Assembly: GCF_026932795.1 (NCBI RefSeq)
Contig: NZ_JADPVH010000022.1
Span: forward strand, 1-60,442
Source: Paenarthrobacter sp. Z7-10
Lineage (GTDB): Bacteria; Actinomycetota; Actinomycetes; Actinomycetales; Micrococcaceae
DNA length: 60,442 bases
Direction of reading: 5' to 3'
Below the pieces are notes generated by a model, which saw nothing but the letters and a program-made list of their open reading frames with translations, was not told the origin of the DNA and did no database searches. Position numbers and translations under genes: made by a program. How positions within the stretch are numbered: position 1 is the first letter of the stretch; each line of letters starts with the position of its first letter. Shown piece by piece: positions 8,284 to 16,798 of this stretch.

Positions 8284-9630
8284 GTGAAGCCCGGGAGCCG
8301 AATCAGACGGATTGTCCGGATCGCCGTGGACCGTGCGGGAGCTCGACGGGTCGGGGCCGGCTCAGTCGGGGGCCGGACTGGCTCGGTCGGGGTCCGAACC
8401 GGCTCGGTCCGGTTCCGGACTGGCTCGGTGCTGACCCGGACTGGCGCCGGGAGCGCCAGGACGATCCCGGCCTGGCTCGGATCACGCCGCACGGCACTCG
8501 TGTTTGTAGTCGGTTTGGCCCTGCTGCTGACCGGCTGTACGTCCCCACCGGCTCCCGCTGTGCCGGCGTCCGCCGGCCGACCGGCCTCGTTACCGGTCGG
8601 GACGCTCGTGCCGGACGGCGAGCCGACGGATGTGGCAACGAACCTGGCCGCTCCGTGGTCCATGGCCTTCCTGCCTGATGGGTCATTCCTGGTGAGCGAA
8701 CGCGGTTCGGCGCTGATCAAGGAAATCACTGCGGGTGGCGCAACGCGCATCGTGGGAAAGGTCGATGGCGTCGTTCCCGGCGGCGAGGGTGGGCTGCTGG
8801 GTTTGGCTCCTTGGCAGGGTCCATGCGCGGATACTGCAAGCCAGCCACCGTGTCTGTTCCTCTTCGTCTACGTCACAGCGAAGGAGGACAACCGGGTGCT
8901 GCGTCTGGCTCTGGACGGCGCTGCGGGCTCCTACACCTTGGGCAGCGGTGTAACTACTGTGCTCACCGGCATCGCCAAGGCCTCCAATCACGACGGCGGC
9001 CGGATCGCCGTCGGCCCGGACGGACTGCTCTACATCACCACCGGGGATGCCGGCAACGGCCAGGCGGCCCAGGACCGCAACTCCTTGTCCGGGAAAATCC
9101 TCCGGCTCAAACCGGACGGCACGGTCCCGGCGGACAATCCTTTTCCAGGGAACCCCGTCTTTTCGCTCGGCCACCGGAACTCACAGGGGATCGCCTGGGA
9201 CAGCCGCGGCAGGATGTGGGCGGCCGAATTCGGGCAGAACACCTGGGATGAGCTCAATCTGATCCTGCCCGGACACAATTACGGCTGGCCGATTGTGGAA
9301 GGTATCGATGCCCACCCGGACGCCCGCTTTACGAATCCGGTCCTGCAGTGGGCCACGTCGGAGGCCAGCCCGAGTGGAATGGCCATCCGCGGCACCACCA
9401 TCTACCTGGCGGCGCTGAAAGGTGAACGGCTGTGGGTCATCCAACCGAGCGACGACGCTGCCACCGCCGCAGCCTCGGCGTACCTGAGCGGTCGGTTCGG
9501 CCGGCTCCGCGACGTCCGCGCCACGCCCGACGGCGGATTATGGGTCCTGACGAACAACACGGATGGACGTGGGACACCGCGGCCCGGCGATGACCGCATT
9601 CTCTCCGTGCACCTTGCTGCCTTGCCCTGA
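8284..9630 (+). CDS. PQQ-dependent sugar (glucose/sorbosone) dehydrogenase-like lipoprotein
   Basis: Predicted surface-anchored six-bladed propeller oxidoreductase of the glucose/sorbosone dehydrogenase family. Family signatures are PWSMAFLPDGSFLVSER, GEGGLLGLA, NHDGGRIAVGPDGLLYITTG, LSGKILRLKPDGTVP and SLGHRNSQGIAWD. A lipoprotein signal ends in LALLLTGC, with the lipidated Cys near residue 83 counted from 8284. The start is doubtful. From 8284 there is a long Arg/Gly/Ser/Val stretch built from short repeats; a GTG at 8428 would give a normal lipoprotein signal of about 35 residues. Neither has a good ribosome site. The substrate is unknown; the sugar-metabolism neighbours fit an oxidase of aldoses. 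Confidence 0.85.
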   Translation: MKPGSRIRRIVRIAVDRAGARRVGAGSVGGRTGSVGVRTGSVRFRTGSVLTRTGAGSARTIPAWLGSRRTALVFVVGLALLLTGCTSPPAPAVPASAGRPASLPVGTLVPDGEPTDVATNLAAPWSMAFLPDGSFLVSERGSALIKEITAGGATRIVGKVDGVVPGGEGGLLGLAPWQGPCADTASQPPCLFLFVYVTAKEDNRVLRLALDGAAGSYTLGSGVTTVLTGIAKASNHDGGRIAVGPDGLLYITTGDAGNGQAAQDRNSLSGKILRLKPDGTVPADNPFPGNPVFSLGHRNSQGIAWDSRGRMWAAEFGQNTWDELNLILPGHNYGWPIVEGIDAHPDARFTNPVLQWATSEASPSGMAIRGTTIYLAALKGERLWVIQPSDDAATAAASAYLSGRFGRLRDVRATPDGGLWVLTNNTDGRGTPRPGDDRILSVHLAALP

Positions 9631-9735
9631 GACAGTTGGCCAGGATCATGCATGCCCCGAAATAGGCCGCGCGGCCGCAGTTGGGGGGGCCTCGCAGGGC
9701 TGGGCAGAGCCTGTACGCGGCGCGGTGGGCCCCGA

Positions 9736-9741
9736 TAGCAT
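9736..9741 (+). promoter_or_regulatory. Probable -10 box of a leaderless promoter (aldo/keto reductase)
   Basis: TAGCAT lies 6 nt upstream of the ATG at 9748, and no Shine-Dalgarno sequence is present. This spacing puts the transcription start at or next to the start codon. Confidence 0.4.
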
Positions 9742-9747
9742 CGAATT

Positions 9748-10758
9748 ATGGACTTTAGATACTTAGGTAACAGCGGACTCAAAGTTTCGGAAATCACGTA
9801 CGGCAACTGGCTTACGCATGGCTCGCAGGTGGAAAACGACGTCGCCACGCAATGTGTCCGGGCCGCCCTGGACGCCGGCATCAGTACCTTCGACACGGCG
9901 GATGTCTACGCGAACACCGCGGCGGAAACAGTGTTGGGCGAGGCTCTGAAGGGCGAGCGGCGCGAATCCGTCGAAATCTTCACCAAGGTCTTTGGACCCA
10001 CCGGCCCCAAGGGGCACAACGATGTGGGGCTGTCCCGGAAGCACATTCTCGAATCCATCAACGGTTCCCTCAAACGGCTGCAAACGGACTACGTTGACCT
10101 CTACCAAGCGCACCGCTTTGACGTGGAGACACCGTTGGAGGAGACCATGCAGGCATTCGCGGACGTGGTGCGCTCCGGCAAGGCCCTTTACATCGGCGTC
10201 AGCGAATGGACTGAGGAACAGATCCGTGCCGGTGCTCAGCTTGCCAAGGAGTTGGGTGTTCAGCTGATCTCCAATCAGCCGCAATATTCCATGCTCTGGC
10301 GCGTTATTGAAGAAAAGGTGGTCCCGGTCTCGGAAGAACTGGGACTGTCACAGATCGTCTGGTCCCCGATCGCCCAGGGTGTTCTGAGCGGCAAATACCA
10401 GCCGGGTCAGCCTGCTCCTGAGGGCAGCCGCGCCACCGATGAAAAGGGAGGCGCCAACATGATCAAGCGTTGGATGTCCGACGACGTCCTCACCGGCGTG
10501 CAGAAGCTCCAGCCGATCGCCGAAGAAGCCGGACTGACGATGGCCCAACTGGCCATCGCCTGGGTGCTGCAGAACAAGAACGTCGCCTCGGCCATCATCG
10601 GGGCCTCCCGCCCCGAGCAGGTCCACTCCAATGTCAAGGCCGCCGGCGTCACTCTCGACTCGTCCGTGATGACCAAGATCGACGACGCGATTGGTTCCCT
10701 CGCCGAGCGCGATGCCGAAAAGACCAAGGACAGCTCACCCGCCACCCGCGAAGCGTAA
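9748..10758 (+). CDS. Aldo/keto reductase (Kv-beta-like)
   Basis: NADPH-dependent carbonyl reductase with a TIM-barrel fold. The catalytic tetrad positions are visible: DTADVY (Asp and Tyr), FTKVFG (Lys) and YQAHRFD (His). The C-terminal cofactor segment is AIIGASRPEQVHSNV. The length of 336 residues and the MDFRYLGNSGLKVSEITYG opening match the Kv-channel beta-subunit-like group. It is the first of three closely spaced redox genes on the plus strand. The physiological substrate is unknown. Confidence 0.92.
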   Translation: MDFRYLGNSGLKVSEITYGNWLTHGSQVENDVATQCVRAALDAGISTFDTADVYANTAAETVLGEALKGERRESVEIFTKVFGPTGPKGHNDVGLSRKHILESINGSLKRLQTDYVDLYQAHRFDVETPLEETMQAFADVVRSGKALYIGVSEWTEEQIRAGAQLAKELGVQLISNQPQYSMLWRVIEEKVVPVSEELGLSQIVWSPIAQGVLSGKYQPGQPAPEGSRATDEKGGANMIKRWMSDDVLTGVQKLQPIAEEAGLTMAQLAIAWVLQNKNVASAIIGASRPEQVHSNVKAAGVTLDSSVMTKIDDAIGSLAERDAEKTKDSSPATREA

Positions 10759-10768
10759 GGAAATCACC

Positions 10769-11626
10769 ATGAAGATAGCCCTCACCGGAGGAAGCGGAAA
10801 ACTCGGCCGCAGCGTCCTCGCCCGGCTGCGCGGCGAAGGCCACGAGGTAATGAATCTGGACCGCACGGGAGCCCGGGAGCCCGGTTTTATCCAGATTGAC
10901 CTGACCGATTACGGCCAGGTGGTGGACGCCTTCCTCGGGATTGATGACAGGCATACCGGATTCGACGCCGTCGTCCATTTAGGTGCCATTCCGGCACCCG
11001 GGATCCTGCCGGACACCGCGACCTTCCACAACAACATGCTCTCCACCTACAACGTCTTTCAGGGCGCCCGCCGGGCTGGTATCAAACGGATCGTCTACGC
11101 CTCCAGCGAGACCGTCCTGGGCTTGCCGTTCGACATCGACCCGCCTTACATCCCGGTGGACGAGGAGTACCCGGCCCGGCCGGAGAGCACCTATTCGCTG
11201 GTGAAACACCTCGAGGAGCAGATGGCGATCCAGCTCACGCGCTGGGATCCGGAACTGAGCATTAGCGCGTTCCGCTTCTCCAATGTGATGGACCCGGCTG
11301 ACTACGCCGCCTTTCCAGCCTTCGACGCGGACGCCATGGCACGCAAGTGGAACCTTTGGGGCTACATTGACGGCCGCGACGGCGGTCAGGCGGTGCTGCG
11401 GGCACTGGAGAACGCGAAGCCGGGCTTCGAAGCCTTTATTATCGCTGCCGCGGATACCGTAATGAGCCGCTCCAGTGCGGACTTGGCCGCGGAGGTCTTC
11501 CCCGGGGTCAAGGTCACCAAGGAGGTGGGCGAGCATGAAACCCTGCTCTCCATCGACAAGGCGCGTCGGCTGCTCGGCTTCGAACCGGAGTACAGCTGGC
11601 GCGATTCCACTGGGGCGGGTGCATGA
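10769..11626 (+). CDS. NAD-dependent epimerase/dehydratase (extended SDR)
   Basis: Rossmann-fold sugar-nucleotide or sugar-acid oxidoreductase-like protein of 285 residues. The N-terminal nucleotide-binding loop is LTGGSGKLGRSVL. The catalytic region is YASSETVLG followed by YSLVK (the YxxxK pair). The ATG at 10769 follows GTAAGGAAATCACC, giving a ribosome site (AAGG) at normal spacing. It starts 10 nt after the preceding aldo/keto reductase and overlaps the next one by 4 nt, so the three genes form one operon. Similarity to uronate or aldose dehydrogenases is possible, but I cannot assign a substrate. Confidence 0.88.
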   Translation: MKIALTGGSGKLGRSVLARLRGEGHEVMNLDRTGAREPGFIQIDLTDYGQVVDAFLGIDDRHTGFDAVVHLGAIPAPGILPDTATFHNNMLSTYNVFQGARRAGIKRIVYASSETVLGLPFDIDPPYIPVDEEYPARPESTYSLVKHLEEQMAIQLTRWDPELSISAFRFSNVMDPADYAAFPAFDADAMARKWNLWGYIDGRDGGQAVLRALENAKPGFEAFIIAAADTVMSRSSADLAAEVFPGVKVTKEVGEHETLLSIDKARRLLGFEPEYSWRDSTGAGA

Positions 11627-12600
11627 AATACCTGAAGTTGGGCAACACTGGAACCGATGTATCAGCCCTTGCGCTGGGCTGCATGAGCTATGGCGAACCC
11701 GGTCGCGGCAATCACGGCTGGACTCTGCCGGAGGAAGAATCGAGGCCATTCCTCCAGCGCGCCATCGAACTGGGTATTAACTTTTTCGACACGGCGAATG
11801 TCTACTCGGACGGCTCCAGCGAAGAAATCGTGGGCAGGGCGCTGGCTGAGTTCGGCCGGCGCGAGGAACTGGTCCTTGCCACCAAGGTGCACGGCCGGAT
11901 GGCTCCTGGTCCCAACGGAGCGGGGTTGTCCCGTAAGCACATTCTGTGGCAGGTGGATGAGAGCCTGCGCCGGCTGGGCACGGACTACATCGATCTGTAC
12001 CAGATCCACCGCTGGGATCCCCTGACGCCGCTGGAGGAGACACTCGAGGCGCTCGACGACGTCGTGCGGGCCGGCAAGGTGCGCTATCTGGGCGCATCGT
12101 CGATGTACGCGTGGCAGTTCGCCAAGACCCTGCACACGCAGCGGGCCAACGGCTGGGCACGATTCGTCACAATGCAGGACCACTACAACCTGATCAACCG
12201 CGAAGAGGAGCGGGAGATGTACCCGTTGTGCGCCGATGAGCAGATTGGCGTGCTGCCCTGGAGCCCGCTGGCCCGCGGTAAGCTGACCCGCGACTGGGAC
12301 ACCGAAACCAACCGGGCCGGCCTGGACGAGTTTGGCCAGACGCTGTACGGTCAGGCCGAAGCGGCGGACCGGAAGGTTTCCGAGGCCGTGGCTGCGGTGG
12401 CTGCTGGACGTGGTGTGCCGCGGGCGCAGGTGGCCCTGGCCTGGGTTTCCGCCAATCCCGTGGTGACGGCACCGATCGTCGGAGCCACCAAACTCAGCCA
12501 TTTGGAGGACGCCGTCGCCTCGCTGGAAATCGAACTCAGTGCGGACGAGCTCTCGCAGCTGGATGCCGAGTACATTCCGCACCGGCTTGCAGGTTTTTAG
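11623..12600 (+). CDS. Aldo/keto reductase
   Basis: A second NADPH-dependent reductase of 325 residues. It opens MKYLKLGNTGTDVSALALG and shows FFDTANVYS (Asp/Tyr), LATKVHG (Lys) and LYQIHRWD (His). The cofactor loop is APIVGATKLSHLEDAV. It overlaps the SDR stop by ATGA. It is clearly a paralogue of the reductase two genes upstream, but from a different subgroup, because it has the conserved CMSYGEP loop. Confidence 0.92.
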   Translation: MKYLKLGNTGTDVSALALGCMSYGEPGRGNHGWTLPEEESRPFLQRAIELGINFFDTANVYSDGSSEEIVGRALAEFGRREELVLATKVHGRMAPGPNGAGLSRKHILWQVDESLRRLGTDYIDLYQIHRWDPLTPLEETLEALDDVVRAGKVRYLGASSMYAWQFAKTLHTQRANGWARFVTMQDHYNLINREEEREMYPLCADEQIGVLPWSPLARGKLTRDWDTETNRAGLDEFGQTLYGQAEAADRKVSEAVAAVAAGRGVPRAQVALAWVSANPVVTAPIVGATKLSHLEDAVASLEIELSADELSQLDAEYIPHRLAGF

Positions 12601-12609
12601 GCTTCCGCA

Positions 12610-12628
12610 TACCGGCACCGGTCCGGTA
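12610..12628. terminator. Palindrome between convergent genes, possible bidirectional terminator
   Basis: TACCGGCACCGGTCCGGTA is a near-palindrome in the 41-bp gap between two converging genes. No T-run follows on either side, so termination is only suggested by position. Confidence 0.3.
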
Positions 12629-12641
12629 CCGGCCCGGGACG

Positions 12642-13130
12642 TTACACGTCCAAGAGCCGATCCGTTTCCGGATCCGGGGAGCCGTCGAAATACCGCTCCA
12701 GTACGGCGCTGAACACGTCCGAGGGAACCGCGTCGCGATGTGGCGCGGTTCCCTCCACGGCGGCACGTTGGAACAGCGTCATGGATGAGCGCAGTTTCTG
12801 CGCATCGATTGAGCCGAAGATCTGCAGCGCCGTTCGTCCCCTGATGCCTGCCACCGTACCGGCGCAGGCCAGCACCCGAGGCCCGAGGACGGGGTGCTGC
12901 AGGTAATCCTGTGCCTCCTGCAGGCTGGTAATGGCATATATCCGGGCCGTTGGACTCCGACCAAGACCGGCGATCTGCGGAAAGATAAACCACATCCAAT
13001 GGCTGGTTTTCTGACCGGCCCGCAGCTCCGCGAGCGCTCGGTCATACGTGCCACCGGCGTCCTGCGCGGCGACGAAACGCTCCAGTCTCTGGCCGTCCGC
13101 CATTGCTGTCTCCATCCCCTGTTGGTGCAT
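12642..13130 (-). CDS. DUF1810 family protein
   Basis: A small cytosolic protein of uncharacterised function. The family hallmark is visible: RFVAAQDAGGTYDRALAELRAGQKTSHWMWFIFPQIAGLG, quoted here in parts as RFVAAQD, ALAELRAG and HWMWFIFPQ. The later SPTARIYAI and VLGPRVL segments also fit. The start may be the ATG at 13130 or either of two in-frame ATGs shortly after it (METAMADG, MADG). The gene stands alone, converging on the reductase operon. Confidence 0.85.
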   Translation of the reverse strand: MHQQGMETAMADGQRLERFVAAQDAGGTYDRALAELRAGQKTSHWMWFIFPQIAGLGRSPTARIYAITSLQEAQDYLQHPVLGPRVLACAGTVAGIRGRTALQIFGSIDAQKLRSSMTLFQRAAVEGTAPHRDAVPSDVFSAVLERYFDGSPDPETDRLLDV

Positions 13131-13328
13131 GCAGCTTTATCAGATCACAGAACCTGGGTTGGAAAAACCATCCGCGGGCAACGTCCAACTCCGTGCGATG
13201 GGATCCTGGCCTTGTCAGTTGCGGCGGACCGAGGATAATGAATTCCACGGTTGAAACGAGCTCCCTCCCTGTCTGGCGACAGCGATCGTCGGCCGTTCAC
13301 CGGTTCAGGCGCTGTTCAGGGAGTCACC

Positions 13329-14390
13329 ATGCGGTGGTGGGCACGAGAAGGACACGGATCGTTGGCCGCGGCGGCCGCCGCGCTCCTTCTGCTCAGCGGG
13401 TGTGGCCCCTCGCCGCAGGGAACGCCTGCGCTGCCGTCCGCGTCCGCCCCGTCGACCTCCGCGTCCTCCGCGTCAGGCTCCTCGTCTGTGCCGTCGTCCT
13501 CCGCGTCAGGCTCCTCGCCCGTGCCGTCGTCCTCCGCATCCTCCGCGTCAGGCCAGTCGTCCTCCTCCTCCGGCCAGCACACCACTGAACCCACCGCCGG
13601 CCCGGCGCCGACGGCAGCAACAGCCAACCCGCCGGGCAACGCCGACGCCGGGCCGGTGGCCTGGGTGCCACCCGGTCCAGTGGACCCGGCCGATCCCCCG
13701 CAAAATCAGTGGTATGCGCTGTTCCAACGCATGGATTGTGATGGATTGGCGGCTGCGGTCGATGCCGGCAACGCCACCACTGCCGATGGAATTGTCCTCT
13801 GGAGTGCTGCCACCGCAATCTGCCGCGCCGTTTACCAGGGCCAGCCTTCCGGCTGGACTGCAGCCGCGGCTGCCCTGCCGGCCCTGGTCCAGCCGACGCC
13901 CGACCGTTGCCTTGACCGCGCGGCATATGACGTTGTTGCGGGACTGGTTGCCCTCCATCTGCAGAACCCCACGGCAACGCCGTCGCCCGTGCCGGGGAAC
14001 GGGACGGCATGCCCGCTGAGCCTGACCGGGCTGGATGCGCTGGACGGCACGGGACCGACCGTATCGCCATCGAGCGGACTGGCCGGCGGCACATTCCAGC
14101 TCGTCGGACGGTTCCTCGACGTCGTCGCGGTGCTGGTGGACGGGCAGCACATTCTGCCCGCGGCGGACCCGAACCTGCCGGGACGCTGGAACGTCGTCCT
14201 TCCGCCGGCTCCAACGGCGGGCGCGGTCACGATCATGGTCGAGGGGAGCGGCGGGATGGTCCCGGGCGAGCTTACATTCACCTATGTCGACGACGGCGCG
14301 ACCGAACCACCGGGCGCCAGCCCCTCCTCTTCCCCCACCGATACCGCCACCGATGCCACGACTGATGCCACGACGACAGGTGGGGGGTGA
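13329..14390 (+). CDS. Secreted lipoprotein of unknown function, Ser-rich linker and IPT-like C-terminal domain
   Basis: The ATG at 13329 follows AGGGAG and begins a lipoprotein signal (MRWWAREGHG, then an Ala/Leu stretch ending LLLLSGC). After the Cys comes a Ser/Ala/Pro linker of about 70 residues encoded by a 33-bp tandem repeat. A globular part of about 110 residues follows (WYALFQRMDCDGLAAAVDAG) with several Cys that could form disulfides. A beta-rich domain resembling an IPT/TIG fold comes next (VSPSSGLAGGTFQLVGRF), then a Thr/Asp/Ala tail. Its stop overlaps the start of the following membrane-protein gene, implying a joint role at the cell surface. I do not recognise a named family. 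Confidence 0.8.
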   Translation: MRWWAREGHGSLAAAAAALLLLSGCGPSPQGTPALPSASAPSTSASSASGSSSVPSSSASGSSPVPSSSASSASGQSSSSSGQHTTEPTAGPAPTAATANPPGNADAGPVAWVPPGPVDPADPPQNQWYALFQRMDCDGLAAAVDAGNATTADGIVLWSAATAICRAVYQGQPSGWTAAAAALPALVQPTPDRCLDRAAYDVVAGLVALHLQNPTATPSPVPGNGTACPLSLTGLDALDGTGPTVSPSSGLAGGTFQLVGRFLDVVAVLVDGQHILPAADPNLPGRWNVVLPPAPTAGAVTIMVEGSGGMVPGELTFTYVDDGATEPPGASPSSSPTDTATDATTDATTTGGG

Positions 14391-15469
14391 TGGAGGCCCA
14401 AGGCAGCGAAGCCGATCCCGGGACTGAAGAAGCCGGACCGCTGGCCGACCACGGCGTTACGGCCAGCGAAGCCGCGGCCCGGAATACCGCCGAGCAGACC
14501 CCGTTCGCGAAAGTCCTGGCGGTCGTTTCTTCCATTGGGCCGCCGGTCACCGTGGCCACGGCCCTGTTGGTGTACTTCGGCTGGGCGAGATCTGATGCGC
14601 AGTCCAGGGCGATGGGCCTTGATGTCAGCCTGTTCGGCTACTCCGTCCAGGACTATGCGCTGCGCAGCATCAGGTCCTTGTTCTTTCCCTTGGTCTGCAT
14701 CCTGATCGCGGGACTGTTGTGGCTTGCCGCCGACGACTGGCTGCGCAGTCAGCTCAGGCCGGGACATTGGCGCCTGCTGGTGGTCCGTCTCTCCATCGCC
14801 GCGATTATTGGCGGCGCGGTGCTGGCCGCAGGCTGTTGGCTAATCGCACTGGTTAGACCGCAGGGCTCATTCCTGGTGATTCCATTCCTGATGGCGGCCG
14901 GCGTCCTGCTGGCCCACTGGGGGCTTCGGCTGCGCCGCCTTGCGCTGAACCGCCCGGCCCGGGCAGTCGGGCGGACTGGGCTGCAGGGCCGGGCGCTGGA
15001 GGCGACGTTCGTCTTCACCCTCGTCACCATCCTGCTGTTCTGGGGCGCGTCCGACTTTGCCCAAGTGGTGGGACGCGGCCTGGCCGCGGACATCGAGGCA
15101 CAGGTGACGTTGCTGCCCCGCGCGGACGTCTACAGCCATTCGGACTTGGCCATCGGGGCAGCGGGAGTGACGCGGACCTCGATGGGCGCGGCGGCCTCCC
15201 CCGTCTACAAATACACCGGCCTGCACCTGCTGGTGCTCAGCGGCGGCCGCTTCTTCCTGCTGCCCGAGGGCTGGACACTCGCCCGCGGCACCGTCGTCGT
15301 CCTGCCGGACAACGACGCCGTCCGCGTGGAATTCGGCAGACAAGAGACCGACGCCGGGCAGGGAAACCGTGCCGGCGGATTCGCCGCCCGTCCTGCCGGC
15401 TCTCCGGCTCAGCCGCGGGGACGCAATCGAACACTGGGCAGGACGGGGGCCGGCAACGGAGCCGGCTGA
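14387..15469 (+). CDS. Multi-pass membrane protein of unknown function
   Basis: About 360 residues. A soluble, acidic N-terminus of about 45 residues precedes four or five hydrophobic segments (around VLAVVSSIGPPVTVATALLV, LFFPLVCILIAGLLWLA, LSIAAIIGGAVLAAGCWLIA, SFLVIPFLMAAGVLLAHW and LEATFVFTLVTILLFWG). After these comes a C-terminal extracytoplasmic-type domain of about 130 residues. The GTG at 14387 overlaps the lipoprotein stop (GTGA); an adjacent ATG at 14390 is an alternative. The 3' end overlaps the converging pirin gene by 61 bp. No family is recognised. Confidence 0.7.
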   Translation: MMEAQGSEADPGTEEAGPLADHGVTASEAAARNTAEQTPFAKVLAVVSSIGPPVTVATALLVYFGWARSDAQSRAMGLDVSLFGYSVQDYALRSIRSLFFPLVCILIAGLLWLAADDWLRSQLRPGHWRLLVVRLSIAAIIGGAVLAAGCWLIALVRPQGSFLVIPFLMAAGVLLAHWGLRLRRLALNRPARAVGRTGLQGRALEATFVFTLVTILLFWGASDFAQVVGRGLAADIEAQVTLLPRADVYSHSDLAIGAAGVTRTSMGAAASPVYKYTGLHLLVLSGGRFFLLPEGWTLARGTVVVLPDNDAVRVEFGRQETDAGQGNRAGGFAARPAGSPAQPRGRNRTLGRTGAGNGAG

Positions 15470-16446
15470 CCGTCCGGATAGGGTCCAAACCGCGGGTAGG
15501 CTGCGCCGTCCGGGTACGCATCCCCGGCCGGCGCCGGAGTCGGTTCGACTCCAATTTCGGCTTGCCAAACCGCACGAAAGTCGGCCACTTCCTGATGAGT
15601 CCGTCCGACGAAGTTCCACCACATCACGATCTGCTCGCCGAGCGGTTCCCCACCCAGGATGAGCACCCGTGCCGGCGCCGTGCCCGCCTGAAGGACTACC
15701 GTTCCCCGACCCAAAGGCAGGTAGTGGAGGTGGTCAACTTTCATCGGGATGCCGTCCATAGCCAGATCGCCGGTGTCGAGCAGGATCCCGTGTTCGAATC
15801 CCGGGTCCAGTTCAAGGCGGAGCATGCCGCCGGGCCGCAGGGTGGCTTCGGCTGCGAGAAGCGGTGACGTGTAGGTATTCACGGGTGACGCCGACCCCGC
15901 CAGCGAACCGAGGAACACCCGCAGTTCGCTGCCGTCCCCGACCACCGGTTCCGGGGCGAAGTGTTCGAATGTTGGGGCCATGTGCCGGGTGGCCCCCGGC
16001 AGGGCGAACCACAACTGCGCTCCGTGCAGCACGGTGGTGTCGGGCGTTGAGAATTCCTGGTGCGAGATCCCCCGCCCGGCAATCATGAGGTTGACCTCTC
16101 CCGGGCGCACGATGGCCTCGAAGCCTGCCGAGTCGCGGTGGGCAACTTTGCCGGTGAAGAGCCAGCTCACCGTCGCCAAGCCGGTGTGGGGGTGGCGCGC
16201 GACGGTCATACCACCCGATTGGCTCACCGGATCTGGCCCATAGTGATCCAGGAAACACCAGGAGCCGATGAGACTGCGCCTCCTTTGGGGCAGGGTGCGC
16301 CGCACAGACATCGCCCGCACGCCGCCCAGCGGTACATCCCGTGGCGCCAGGATTTCGACGCCGGCCCCATTGTCCGTCCCAACGCAAAGGAGTTCGTCGG
16401 GCGCCGCCTCCAGGTTGCTCAAAGCGCCCCACCCGGCAGGGGCCAC
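15409..16446 (-). CDS. Pirin family protein
   Basis: Bicupin protein of the pirin family; some members are quercetinases or redox-sensing regulators. The N-terminal cupin carries the typical SLIGSWCFLDHYGP, ARHPHTGLATVSWLFTG and GEVNLMIAGRGISHQEFS, with the metal-binding His and Glu residues present. The C-terminal cupin holds HYLPLG and ILGGEPLGEQIVMWWNFVG. The length of about 345 residues is usual. The start may be the GTG at 16446 or an in-frame TTG shortly after it (LSNLEAAPDE). It converges on the preceding membrane-protein gene with a 61-bp 3' overlap. Confidence 0.92.
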   Translation of the reverse strand: MAPAGWGALSNLEAAPDELLCVGTDNGAGVEILAPRDVPLGGVRAMSVRRTLPQRRRSLIGSWCFLDHYGPDPVSQSGGMTVARHPHTGLATVSWLFTGKVAHRDSAGFEAIVRPGEVNLMIAGRGISHQEFSTPDTTVLHGAQLWFALPGATRHMAPTFEHFAPEPVVGDGSELRVFLGSLAGSASPVNTYTSPLLAAEATLRPGGMLRLELDPGFEHGILLDTGDLAMDGIPMKVDHLHYLPLGRGTVVLQAGTAPARVLILGGEPLGEQIVMWWNFVGRTHQEVADFRAVWQAEIGVEPTPAPAGDAYPDGAAYPRFGPYPDGQPAPLPAPVLPSVRLRPRG

Positions 16447-16586
16447 AGGCCGGGATGGCTGCGGACCTCAACCGGTCTGCAGGCATTCACGGCACGCGTG
16501 GCTTCGCTGACCATTACCGACTCCTCACTCCCGGGATCGGGAACCTGCCCGGACCCCGGGGTTGACCCCACCACCAGCTTAAAGCA

Positions 16587-16624
16587 AAAGACCCGAACCG
16601 GTGTTTCCACCGGTTCGGGTCTTT
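16587..16624 (-). terminator. Intrinsic terminator after tRNA-fMet
   Basis: A 17-bp perfect stem (AAAGACCCGAACCGGTG with its complement) and a 4-nt loop begin 4 nt beyond the tRNA 3' end. In the minus direction it ends in TTTT. The A/T-flanked hairpin could also stop transcription from the pirin side. Confidence 0.85.
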
Positions 16625-16628
16625 CTCA

Positions 16629-16705
16629 TGGTTGCGGGGACAGGATTTGAACCTGTGACCTCTGGGTTATGAGCCCAGCGAGCTACCGAACTGCTCCACC
16701 CCGCG
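16629..16705 (-). tRNA. Initiator tRNA-fMet (CAT)
   Basis: A 77-nt cloverleaf with anticodon CAT in the loop CTCATAA. Initiator identity is shown by the unpaired C1-A72 at the top of the acceptor stem (CGCGGGG against CCCCGCA) and by three consecutive G-C pairs in the anticodon stem (GGG/CCC). The terminal CCA is encoded. It has its own promoter and a strong terminator, so it is expressed as a single-gene unit. Confidence 0.97.
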
Positions 16706-16716
16706 TCGCATTACTA

Positions 16717-16745
16717 ACTCTACCTGCGCACCATCCTGACGCCAA
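16717..16745 (-). promoter_or_regulatory. Promoter of the initiator tRNA
   Basis: On the minus strand TTGGCG (16740-16745) and TAGAGT (16717-16722) are separated by exactly 17 bp, a near-consensus housekeeping sigma-factor arrangement. The start point would lie a few bases before the mature tRNA 5' end at 16705. Confidence 0.75.
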
Positions 16746-16798
16746 ATCGGCAGCCTGTGAGCTGCCTCCCACCGTCGGGATTTGATCACTGGACAGCC

